Positions 16,443 through 24,121 of a stretch of 64,000 nt of DNA are shown here, in pieces. The stretch comes from Peptostreptococcus russellii (GTDB taxonomy: Bacteria > Bacillota > Clostridia > Peptostreptococcales > Peptostreptococcaceae). Below the pieces are notes generated by a model. The model was not told the DNA's origin. It worked only from the letters and a program-made list of their open reading frames with translations, and did no database searches. The stretch covers positions 186,001 to 250,000 of the forward strand of contig NZ_JYGE01000003.1 in the NCBI RefSeq assembly GCF_003012055.1, read 5' to 3'. The first letter of the stretch is position 1, and each line of letters starts with the position of its first letter. The position numbers and the translations under genes are program-made.

Positions 16443-18158
16443 ATGATGAAAGGTATAGGAGCATCACCAGGAATAGCAATAGGAAAAGCTTTGGTAGTAG
16501 AAGAGAGTGAAATAGTAATAGAAAAAAAATCGATATCAGATATAGATTCTGAGCTTAAAAAACTTTCTGATGCTGTATTGATATCAAAAGAAGAGCTAAC
16601 TAAAGTAAAGGAAAAAGTTGCTCAAGAAGTTGGTGAGGAAGAGGCAGAAATATTTGGAGCTCACTTACTAGTTCTTGAAGACCCTGAATTTATTGGCGAA
16701 GCAGAAAATAAGATAAAAAATGAAAATATAAATGCGGAATATGCATTAAATGAAGTTAAAGATATGTTTGTATCTATATTTGAATCTATGGATAATGCAT
16801 ATATGAAGGAAAGAGCAGCAGATGTAAAGGATGTTACTAATAGAGTGCTAAGACATATATTAGGAATAAAGGTAGTAGATTTATCATCTTTATCTGATGA
16901 AATAGTACTAGTAGCTCATGATTTAACTCCATCGGATACTGCAACTATGGATAAAGCAAAAGTTTTAGGATTTTTAACTGATATTGGAGGCAGAACATCG
17001 CATACAGCTATTATGTCAAGAACCCTTGAGATAGCAGCTATAGTTGGGCTAAGTGATGTAACTAAGCAGGTAAATGATGGCGATATGATAATCTTTGATG
17101 GTGATGTTGGAGAAGTGTATATTAATCCAGATCAGAAACTTATTGAAGAATATGAAGAAAAGAAAAGACTGTTTGAAGAGGAAAAGAAGGCTCTTGAAGA
17201 ATTAAAGGGCAAGGAATCCGTAACACTAGATGGAAAGCGCGTTGAGTTAGCCGGTAATATAGGAACTCCTAATGATGTTGAAGGTCTTATCAAAAATGAT
17301 GCTGAAGGAGTAGGGCTATACAGAACAGAATTTTTATATATGAATAATGATAAATTCCCAGAGGAAGAGACACAGTACGAAGCTTATAAGGCTGTTCTTG
17401 AAGGAATGAAGGGCAAGCCTGTTGTAATAAGAACTCTTGATATAGGTGGGGACAAAAAACTAAGTTACTTTGAAATGGAAGAGGAGATGAATCCATTTTT
17501 AGGTTATAGAGCAATCAGACTTTGCCTTGATAGAACAGATATATTTAAAACTCAGTTAAGAGCCCTATATAGATCTTCTGTTCATGGAAAATTAAGAATA
17601 ATGTTTCCTATGATATCTTCACTAGAAGAGTTATTAAAGGCTAAGGAAATCTGTGAAGAAGTGAAATCTGAGCTAAGAGATGAAAATATAGCATATTCAG
17701 ATGATGTTGAAGTTGGTATGATGATAGAGATACCTTCAGCAGCGATTATCTCTGATGTTCTTGCAAAACACGTAGATTTCTTTTCAATAGGAACAAATGA
17801 TTTAATTCAGTATACTTGTGCAGTTGACAGAATGAACCAAAAAATAAGTTATTTATATAATCAGTTTAATCCAGCCGTTCTTAGATTGATAAATTTAGTA
17901 ATTAAAAATGCTCATGCTGAAGGAAAATGGGTTGGCATGTGTGGTGAATCTGCAGGAGACCAAAAAATGATACCAATTTTACTAGGATTTGGTTTAGATG
18001 AATTTTCTATGTCACCAATATCTATCTTAAGAGCAAGAAGATTGGTAACATCAGTAAGCCAAGCTGATATGAAAAAATTATCTGATGAGATTCTTGGACT
18101 TACAAGAGCAGAAGAAATAGAAGCCTATATGGATAAATTTATAGAAAATAATAAATAA
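16443..18158 (+). CDS. ptsI: Phosphoenolpyruvate-protein phosphotransferase (PTS enzyme I)
   Basis: 571 residues, the full family length. The phospho-His domain has GGRTSHTAIMSR with His187 as acceptor; the C-terminal PEP-binding barrel has GLYRTEFLYM and the WVGMCGE active Cys. Enzyme I moves phosphate from PEP to HPr in the cytoplasm. GGAGG lies seven bases before ATG 16443; ATG 16446 is also possible. It follows ptsH by 138 bases with a terminator in between, unlike the overlapping ptsHI of many Firmicutes. Confidence 0.97.
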   Translation: MMKGIGASPGIAIGKALVVEESEIVIEKKSISDIDSELKKLSDAVLISKEELTKVKEKVAQEVGEEEAEIFGAHLLVLEDPEFIGEAENKIKNENINAEYALNEVKDMFVSIFESMDNAYMKERAADVKDVTNRVLRHILGIKVVDLSSLSDEIVLVAHDLTPSDTATMDKAKVLGFLTDIGGRTSHTAIMSRTLEIAAIVGLSDVTKQVNDGDMIIFDGDVGEVYINPDQKLIEEYEEKKRLFEEEKKALEELKGKESVTLDGKRVELAGNIGTPNDVEGLIKNDAEGVGLYRTEFLYMNNDKFPEEETQYEAYKAVLEGMKGKPVVIRTLDIGGDKKLSYFEMEEEMNPFLGYRAIRLCLDRTDIFKTQLRALYRSSVHGKLRIMFPMISSLEELLKAKEICEEVKSELRDENIAYSDDVEVGMMIEIPSAAIISDVLAKHVDFFSIGTNDLIQYTCAVDRMNQKISYLYNQFNPAVLRLINLVIKNAHAEGKWVGMCGESAGDQKMIPILLGFGLDEFSMSPISILRARRLVTSVSQADMKKLSDEILGLTRAEEIEAYMDKFIENNK

Positions 18159-18195
18159 GACTAGTATAAAATATTATAAAGTTTAAATTATAAAA

Positions 18196-18219
18196 GACAG
18201 CATTTGCTGTCTTTTTTTT
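18196..18219 (+). terminator. Terminator after ptsI
   Basis: GACAGCA (18196-18202), a TT loop and TGCTGTC (18205-18211) are followed by a run of eight T. Confidence 0.9.
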
Positions 18220-18894
18220 ATAGAAATATTTAAAAGTTATAAAAAATAAGTATAAAAAGCTTGTAGACAGCAATAAATATAAAAAGATTATGAGAATATA
18301 ACTATAAAAATAGAGATAAATAAAGTAAAACTATAAACAGTGCTATCAAAACAGATATCTAAAACAAATGTATCAAAATAGGGATCTAAAACAGATATTG
18401 TAAAATTGAGATTAAAAGATACACATAAAAAATAGAGATATATAGATATCTAAAAGAAATATAAAAATAAAAAAAGATTATAAAAAATATATAAATTATT
18501 AATTAGAAATAAAAAAGAGTATAGCATAATAAGCCCTAGTAGAATAAAAACAAAATAATTAAAATAAAAAATATTGATTTTTTTCTTTTAAAAAATAAAC
18601 TACTTGTAAGTATTGGAATTTCAATATGCAATTTTTTAACTAAAATTAATGGTCAAAAAAAGTCCATTAGGGACAAAAAATACACTAATAGAATATATAT
18701 TAGTCTTTTTATTTATTTTAGACTATATATGATATACTATATATCAAAAGTAGGCATATATGATAGTATATATAGCTTTAAATTTGATTAAAAGTATAGA
18801 CAAGTAGAAAAAACTATGCTAATATAAAATTATAAAAGAAATCAAACAGATTTAACATTACAAATAAAATATATTAAATTACGGGAGGCACAAC
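18220..18894. other. Long AT-rich intergenic region before the 217-residue unknown gene
   Basis: About 675 bases with no plausible gene. It contains degenerate GATATCTAAAA-type repeats around 18350-18460, an inverted repeat ACTAATA/TATTAGT (18684-18704) followed by T-rich DNA, two copies of ATATATGATA 31 bases apart (18725 and 18756), and a promoter at 18797-18825. Confidence 0.5.
18797..18825 (+). promoter_or_regulatory. Promoter of the 217-residue unknown gene
   Basis: TAGACA (18797-18802) and TAATAT (18820-18825) are 17 bases apart, with TGC immediately before the -10 box. Confidence 0.55.
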
Positions 18895-19548
18895 ATGCTA
18901 GGAGATATTGTAAGATATAATTTTTTCGCGTTGGACGATGCTAGTGAGGAGACTTACTTATTAGATTATGCCATAGTTTTAGATGGTGATGATGAAAACG
19001 ATAACATCAAGATATTGCCATTTACGAGCAGTTATCATAAGGACTCTATAGAATCTTTTTGCATTGGATGTATTCCTGGTTTTGTAGAAGTAAAAAATGA
19101 GGGATATGTAAATAACAGACAGTATGTACACTTTAATAAGATACTTGATGTAAAGAGAGATGAATTATATCCAGTTCATCACCAAGATGTATATGGACGT
19201 ATTCAAAAAAATAATACTGGTAATCCTATGAATGTAAGATTAGCTCAAGAACAGTTAGATAAAATAGTGGATAGATATGGAATTTATGAGGAAGGTGAAG
19301 AAAAAAATCTTATCAACTTACTTATAAAATCTGATGCAGCCTTTGCTTTGAATAATGAAGAAAATAATATTGCTGAGTTAAGAGAAGTTTCTGCTAAAGA
19401 AATGGATAAGTATAGAGAATATAATTTTACTGATAAAAAGGTAGTAGTTTTCTTTGTAGACGGTAAAAGGTATTCAGTAGTTATGAACGCTACAAATAAT
19501 AAAGATTTAGATAGTAGAAATAATAGTTTAAAAAAACTACTAAGTTAA
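18895..19548 (+). CDS. Protein of unknown function, 217 residues
   Basis: I do not recognise this protein. It is soluble, acidic and has no signal peptide or membrane helix. The N-terminal part (GDIVRYNF, then a YAIVLDGD strand and a short Cys pair region) faintly resembles small SH3-like barrels such as PemK/MazF, but the catalytic pattern is not clear and no antitoxin gene is adjacent. The C-terminal part ends with a VVVFFVDGKRYSVVM strand pair. GGGAGG precedes the ATG. It stands alone with its own promoter and terminator between ptsI and an XRE regulator. The gene call is sound but the function is open. Confidence 0.7.
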   Translation: MLGDIVRYNFFALDDASEETYLLDYAIVLDGDDENDNIKILPFTSSYHKDSIESFCIGCIPGFVEVKNEGYVNNRQYVHFNKILDVKRDELYPVHHQDVYGRIQKNNTGNPMNVRLAQEQLDKIVDRYGIYEEGEEKNLINLLIKSDAAFALNNEENNIAELREVSAKEMDKYREYNFTDKKVVVFFVDGKRYSVVMNATNNKDLDSRNNSLKKLLS

Positions 19549-19621
19549 TATAAAAATAAGCTTATAAGAAAAAACAATAATTTACTAATACGTTTTGTTT
19601 ACAAAACTACCATAATCACTC

Positions 19622-19654
19622 AAAAAATAGTCAGTTGCCAGCTGGCTATTTTTT
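19622..19654 (+). terminator. Terminator after the 217-residue unknown gene
   Basis: AAATAGTCAG and CTGGCTATTT pair, with one G-T, around a seven-base loop (19635-19641), followed by T residues. It may work in both directions. Confidence 0.75.
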
Positions 19655-20141
19655 ATATTCAAAATAATATTCAATATACAAAAAATAAAGAAAATATCTA
19701 GAAACTATGACAATTAATTATTGTATGAAAAATAAAAAAGATAATATTTGTATGAAATCAAATTATATAAAAGAGCAAATTGTAGAAAAAGAGAAAATTG
19801 CATGTAAGAGTAAGTCAGGTTGAGAATAAAAGAATATCATTAAAAAAGCAGGAAAAAGAAAGTAACAAACAAGTAAAAAAATAAGTGATATATCTAATAT
19901 AAAAGTAAAATTGAAATTTTGAGTGAGGAAAAATAAATAAAAACACAAATTATAAGAGTATAAAATATAAGAATTTATAAATAAATACAATTTAAATGAG
20001 TGTGAAAGCCTTGGAATAACTAAGTGCAACCAATAGTTGACAAATTGACATGTATGCTTGCTTGCTATCAACTAGATAAATTTATATAATTAATGCAAGA
20101 GTTAAAATAAAAAACACACTATATTGAGAGGGGTATTAAAA
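19655..20141. other. Intergenic region before the XRE regulator
   Basis: About 490 bases of AT-rich DNA without a gene I can support. The last 110 bases contain an inverted repeat (TAGTTGA 20034-20040, TCAACTA 20068-20074) and the regulator's promoter. Confidence 0.5.
20062..20090 (+). promoter_or_regulatory. Promoter of the XRE regulator with an inverted repeat
   Basis: TTGCTA (20062-20067) and TATAAT (20085-20090) are 17 bases apart. TCAACTA, one arm of a 7-bp inverted repeat, starts at the first base of the spacer, so a protein bound there could block RNA polymerase. Confidence 0.6.
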
Positions 20142-21164
20142 ATGATACTGGCAGATAAATTAATTCTACTTCGTAAAAAAAATGCTTGGTCACAAGAGGA
20201 ACTTGCCAACAAACTTGATGTTTCTAGACAGGCAGTTTCAAAATGGGAAGGTGCTCAGTCCACACCTGATTTAGAAAAAATAATAAAACTATCTGAAATA
20301 TTTAATGTAAGTACGGACTATCTACTAAAAGATAACTTGGAATTTGATCAAGACACTTTAGGGACAGAAGATAATACAATAGGATTGCAAGGTGAGTCTA
20401 GAACAAAAGAAGAAAGTTTAGTAAGGTGGATATCAATGGAGGAAGCTTCGGAGTTTCTGAGCATAAAAAAGAAAAATTCAAAAAAAGTTTCATATGCAGT
20501 ATTTTTATGTATCATATCCTCAATAACACTAATCGTACTTAGCTCTATTAGTGAAAATAATAAGTATCTACTTTCTGAAAACCTTGCAAGCGGGATAGGA
20601 CTTAGCGTGTTATTTATATTTATATCTATAGCAATTGCCATATTTATGTCTAGTTCTAGCAAAAGTGCACGCTTTGATTTTTTAGAAAAAGAAACTTTTA
20701 AAACTAGCGATGGAGTTACTAGTATGGTAAATAAGTATAAGGAAGATTATAGAGAGAAATACTCTAGAAATAACATTATAGCAAGTATTATGTGTGTTCT
20801 AGGTGCCTTACCCATAATTATTGGATCTTTGATAGATGGAGAAGATGAAGTATTTATTTCTATAATGCTTTCTTTTACACTAATAATTGTGGGAGTTGCT
20901 GTTTTAATATTTGTTAGGAATGGAATAATTTGGACAAGCTTTGAAAAGTTGTTAGAAGAAGGGGACTATTCGAAAGAAAAGAAAGAAGAAGGAAAGAAAT
21001 TTTCTAATATAAGCACAGCTTACTGGCTTATTGCGACAGCTATATATTTGGCTTATAGCTTTATTAGCTATAGTTGGGCTTTGAGTTGGATTGTATGGCC
21101 AGTGGCAGGAGTGCTATACCCAGCTATGATAGCTATATTAAAATTATTTACTAATAAGAAATAA
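20142..21164 (+). CDS. XRE-family regulator with C-terminal membrane domain
   Basis: 340 residues from ATG 20142; the upstream TTG (20124) lies in the GAGAGGGG ribosome binding site. An HTH_3 domain (about 5-60) contains WSQEELANKLDVSRQAVSKWE, the common Gram-positive XRE signature. The rest holds about six hydrophobic helices in three pairs, the last ending WIVWPVAGVLYPA. Such HTH-membrane proteins are common in clostridia and may sense membrane or envelope state. The inverted repeat in its own promoter suggests autoregulation. Targets are unknown. Confidence 0.82.
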   Translation: MILADKLILLRKKNAWSQEELANKLDVSRQAVSKWEGAQSTPDLEKIIKLSEIFNVSTDYLLKDNLEFDQDTLGTEDNTIGLQGESRTKEESLVRWISMEEASEFLSIKKKNSKKVSYAVFLCIISSITLIVLSSISENNKYLLSENLASGIGLSVLFIFISIAIAIFMSSSSKSARFDFLEKETFKTSDGVTSMVNKYKEDYREKYSRNNIIASIMCVLGALPIIIGSLIDGEDEVFISIMLSFTLIIVGVAVLIFVRNGIIWTSFEKLLEEGDYSKEKKEEGKKFSNISTAYWLIATAIYLAYSFISYSWALSWIVWPVAGVLYPAMIAILKLFTNKK

Positions 21165-21165
21165 A

Positions 21166-21197
21166 AAAACACCTATCTGATATCAGATAGGTGTTTT
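21166..21197. terminator. Bidirectional terminator between the XRE gene and the lipoprotein gene
   Basis: A perfect palindrome (ACACCTATCTGAT and its complement), centred at 21181/21182 and flanked by A and T runs, serves both convergent genes. Confidence 0.9.
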
Positions 21198-21227
21198 AAA
21201 TTCATTGATTTTAAAAGAAATTACTAA

Positions 21228-22295
21228 TTAATTTCCATTGTATCCTTGTTTAAATGCACTTACAAATATTGATCTAGCTTCTGCAACTTGACCACCCTGT
21301 ATTGGATTATCTCCTTCAAGGTCATTAAATAGTTGGGACGCAAATTGATCAACATTAGAAGGGCTGCCTCCACTTTGCTTGTAGTTAACACCCTCTCTAT
21401 ATCCAGTGCTTCTTATTTCACTTTTAATATTATTATTTAGACTTGAAACAGGTGGTACAAATTCATCTCCACCGCCAGAACCTCCAGAGTTACCTCCGCC
21501 AGAGTTTCCACCACCAGAACCTCCAGAGTTACCTCCGCTAGAACTTCCTCCTCCAGAACTACTTCCGCCAGAATTATTATTTCCACTAGAATTGTTATTT
21601 CCTGAGTTATTCGAGCTGTTAGATCCAGATTTATCATCATCATCGTCGTTTTTATTTTTGCTAGAATTCTTAGAACTGTCTTTATCGTTTGAGTCCTTAT
21701 CAGAATCATCATTTAAAGAGTTGATATCAGAATTTTTCTTTCCATCCGTATCCTTACCTTCAGAATTCTTGTCATCAGTAGGTGACTTTCCACGAACCTT
21801 CTCAACGTCAGAACGTATCTGGTCCATCATATCCTTAAACTCTTCGAATAACTTATCGTATTCTTTTTGCTTTTCCTGATATTTACTAGGATCTGTTACC
21901 ACTGTATCTGCTAGTTCTAGAGATATACCATACATCTTCACTAAAACAGATTTGGCCTCAACTAAAGGCTTATATAAGGTTTGAGTATTCTTTAGCAGCG
22001 TAACACCATTTTTGATAGAGTCTTTAGCAGTGACTGCATCTCTTTCAAGGTCAGGGTTTTTGCTGACATCATTTATTGTCTTTAGATTATTTTTCAAATC
22101 ATTGTAATAAGAAAGAATTTCCTTATACTCAATTACAACCTCTTCAACATTATCTTTTGTTATTTCAGTTATATATTCAATTTTTTGATTAGCCTTGTCT
22201 GTATTGTTACTTTTCTTTTTTGGACCACACGCAACCATAGTTGCAGACATAGTCAAAGCAAGCAACGTTACCATCGATTTTTTGAATAATTTCAA
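21228..22295 (-). CDS. Lipoprotein with Gly/Ser/Asn-rich C-terminal half
   Basis: 355 residues from TTG 22295. The ATG at 22310 belongs to the GGAGGTGA ribosome binding site. A lipobox ends in MVAC near residue 23, so the protein should be lipidated and exposed outside. Residues about 40-170 are helical and probably coiled (VIEYKEILSYYNDLKNNLK). Then follow an Asp/Ser/Asn/Lys stretch and a Gly/Ser/Asn-repeat stretch (GGSGGG units) encoded by near-identical 39-base repeats. A conserved-looking tail of about 70 residues ends the protein. I do not recognise the family. The repeat may be a flexible spacer across the wall. Confidence 0.78.
   Translation of the reverse strand: MKLFKKSMVTLLALTMSATMVACGPKKKSNNTDKANQKIEYITEITKDNVEEVVIEYKEILSYYNDLKNNLKTINDVSKNPDLERDAVTAKDSIKNGVTLLKNTQTLYKPLVEAKSVLVKMYGISLELADTVVTDPSKYQEKQKEYDKLFEEFKDMMDQIRSDVEKVRGKSPTDDKNSEGKDTDGKKNSDINSLNDDSDKDSNDKDSSKNSSKNKNDDDDDKSGSNSSNNSGNNNSSGNNNSGGSSSGGGSSSGGNSGGSGGGNSGGGNSGGSGGGDEFVPPVSSLNNNIKSEIRSTGYREGVNYKQSGGSPSNVDQFASQLFNDLEGDNPIQGGQVAEARSIFVSAFKQGYNGN
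21475..21538. repeat. Imperfect tandem repeat inside the lipoprotein gene
   Basis: A 25-base string occurs identically at 21475-21499 and 21514-21538 (period 39 bases), with further degenerate copies to about 21580. It encodes 13-residue Gly/Ser/Asn units and could change length by recombination. Confidence 0.75.
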
Positions 22296-22611
22296 AATAT
22301 TCACCTCCATTTGTACATATGTATCATTATAACATAGAATTTTAATTTAAAATATAAAAAATGTCAAATTGAGGATCTTCTAAGATGTAAGAAATATAAG
22401 TTGAAATATATTAAAAATAAGTAGAGCAAAGGCTTTAACAGTAGATATACTTCATATTAATAACAATATATAAAAAATAGCAAAAATATATAAATATTTA
22501 TAAGAAACTGCTTTTTAAATTATATGAATTTCCTATTATTTTTAAAACCCTTGTATATTTATGATATAATGTTATTTGAATGATTTATAGAAATTAAAGG
22601 AGGAATATATT
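22296..22611. other. Intergenic region upstream of the SCIFF maturase
   Basis: About 315 bases. It holds the divergent starts and a likely extended -10 element TGATATAAT at 22562-22570. There is no Cys-rich short frame, so the expected SCIFF precursor is absent. Confidence 0.55.
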
Positions 22612-23985
22612 TTGAAAATGATACATAAGTATAATATGAACGGCTACAACATAGTAGTGGACGTAAATGGCGGTGCAGTTCATGTTGTAGATGATGTGAC
22701 TTATAGAGTTTTAGACTTTTATGAAGATAAAAATTTAGAAGAAATAATATCACTATTAGCAGATGAATTTGACAGACAAAAAATAGAGGAATCATACAAT
22801 GAAATAGAAGAGTTGGTTAAAGAAGGTCTTTTATATACAGAAGATGAATATGAATTTCATCCAAGTTTTGTAAATAGAGAACCAGTAGTAAAGGCTCTCT
22901 GTTTAAACGTTGCTCATGATTGTAACTTAAAGTGCAAGTACTGCTTTGCAAAGCAGGGTGACTTTGGAGGAAATGCTGAGCTGATGTCTTTGGATGTTGG
23001 TAAAAAGGCAATGGACTTTCTAGTAGCAAACAGTGGAAATAGAAGAAATCTAGATATTGACTTTTTCGGTGGGGAACCACTTATGAATTGGGAAGTTGTA
23101 AAAGAGTTGGTTAAATATGGTAGAGAAATTGAAAAACCAGCTGGAAAGAATATGAGATTTACGATTACTACAAATGGTGTTTTATTAGATGATGAAAAAA
23201 TTGATTTTATAAATGAACATATGCATAATGTAGTACTTTCTCTAGATGGTAGAAAAGAAATAAATGATCAAATGAGATTAACTATAAATGATAGAGGTAG
23301 CTATGATACTATAGTACCGAAGTTCCAAAAATTAGTTAGCCAAAGACCTAAGGATAAATATTATTATGTAAGAGGAACATTTACAAGAGATAATCTTGAC
23401 TTCTCAAAAGATATTAATCATTTTGCAGACTTGGGATTTGAACTTACATCTATAGAGCCTGTTGTGGATGACGAGTCAAATCCATTTGCTCTTAGAGAAG
23501 AGGATTTACCTAAGATATTTGAAGAGTATGAAAGCTATGCAGCTGAACTTGCACAAAGACAGTTGGAAGGCGAAAAGTTAAAGTTCTTCCACTTTATGAT
23601 TGATTTAAATCAGGGTCCTTGTGTAATTAAGAGAATTACTGGTTGTGGAGCTGGTAATGAATATGTATCAATTGTTCCAAATGGTGATATATATCCATGC
23701 CATCAGTTTGTAGGTAAAGAAGAGTTTGTTATGGGAAATGTTCATGAAGATGAGATAACACTTCCAGAATCAATGAGGGAAATGTTTAGAGAAGCTCATG
23801 TATATAATAAAGAAAGTTGTAAAACTTGTTGGAATAAGTTCTATTGTTCAGGTGGCTGTCATGCAAATGCAATTAACTTCAATGAAGATATTAGAAAGCC
23901 ATATGAATTAGGTTGCGAAATGCAGAAAAAGAGAACAGAATGTGCAATAATGATACAAGCAAAACTATTAACTGAAGGAAAATAA
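22612..23985 (+). CDS. scfB: SCIFF peptide radical-SAM maturase (thioether-forming)
   Basis: 457 residues from TTG 22612 with AAAGGAGG seven bases upstream. An N-terminal RRE-like peptide-binding region (about 1-90) precedes the radical-SAM site CNLKCKYC (Cys104, 108, 111), followed by FFGGEPLMN. The SPASM region near the end has CGAGNEYVSI and CSGGCHANA for auxiliary 4Fe-4S clusters. It agrees closely with the clostridial maturase that cross-links Cys to Thr in the 45-residue six-cysteine SCIFF peptide, as I recall that family. The cognate scfA gene, usually just upstream, is not here. A terminator follows. Confidence 0.88.
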   Translation: MKMIHKYNMNGYNIVVDVNGGAVHVVDDVTYRVLDFYEDKNLEEIISLLADEFDRQKIEESYNEIEELVKEGLLYTEDEYEFHPSFVNREPVVKALCLNVAHDCNLKCKYCFAKQGDFGGNAELMSLDVGKKAMDFLVANSGNRRNLDIDFFGGEPLMNWEVVKELVKYGREIEKPAGKNMRFTITTNGVLLDDEKIDFINEHMHNVVLSLDGRKEINDQMRLTINDRGSYDTIVPKFQKLVSQRPKDKYYYVRGTFTRDNLDFSKDINHFADLGFELTSIEPVVDDESNPFALREEDLPKIFEEYESYAAELAQRQLEGEKLKFFHFMIDLNQGPCVIKRITGCGAGNEYVSIVPNGDIYPCHQFVGKEEFVMGNVHEDEITLPESMREMFREAHVYNKESCKTCWNKFYCSGGCHANAINFNEDIRKPYELGCEMQKKRTECAIMIQAKLLTEGK

Positions 23986-24001
23986 TTTAAACATAAATAT
24001 G

Positions 24002-24055
24002 AAAGACTGCAATCTTGTATAATTAAATAGATTATTATAGGTGCAGTCTTTTTTT
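24002..24055 (+). terminator. Long-loop terminator after the SCIFF maturase
   Basis: AAAGACTGCA (24002-24011) pairs with TGCAGTCTTT (24042-24051), followed by T residues. The 30-base loop is AT-rich. Confidence 0.75.
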
Positions 24056-24121
24056 ATATCAATTAACTTTTGAGTAGTAGTTCTTGCTTTAATAAATATT
24101 TTAAAGGGTGAAGATTAGAAT

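Noticed and set aside
18300-18480. CRISPR-like array in the AT-rich gap after ptsI
   Set aside because: The repeated words (ATCTAAAACA, GATATCTAAAA) differ in length and spacing, are under 12 bases, and no cas gene is near.
19763-20071. Minus-strand frame of 102 codons, Phe/Leu/Ser-rich
   Set aside because: No ribosome binding site and it overlaps the promoter region of the XRE regulator; translation is typical of AT-rich noncoding DNA.
21406-21879. Plus-strand frame of 157 codons rich in Pro and Glu
   Set aside because: It is the exact antisense of the Gly/Ser/Asn-repeat part of the lipoprotein gene; the Pro-rich reading follows from the repeat and no ribosome binding site is present.
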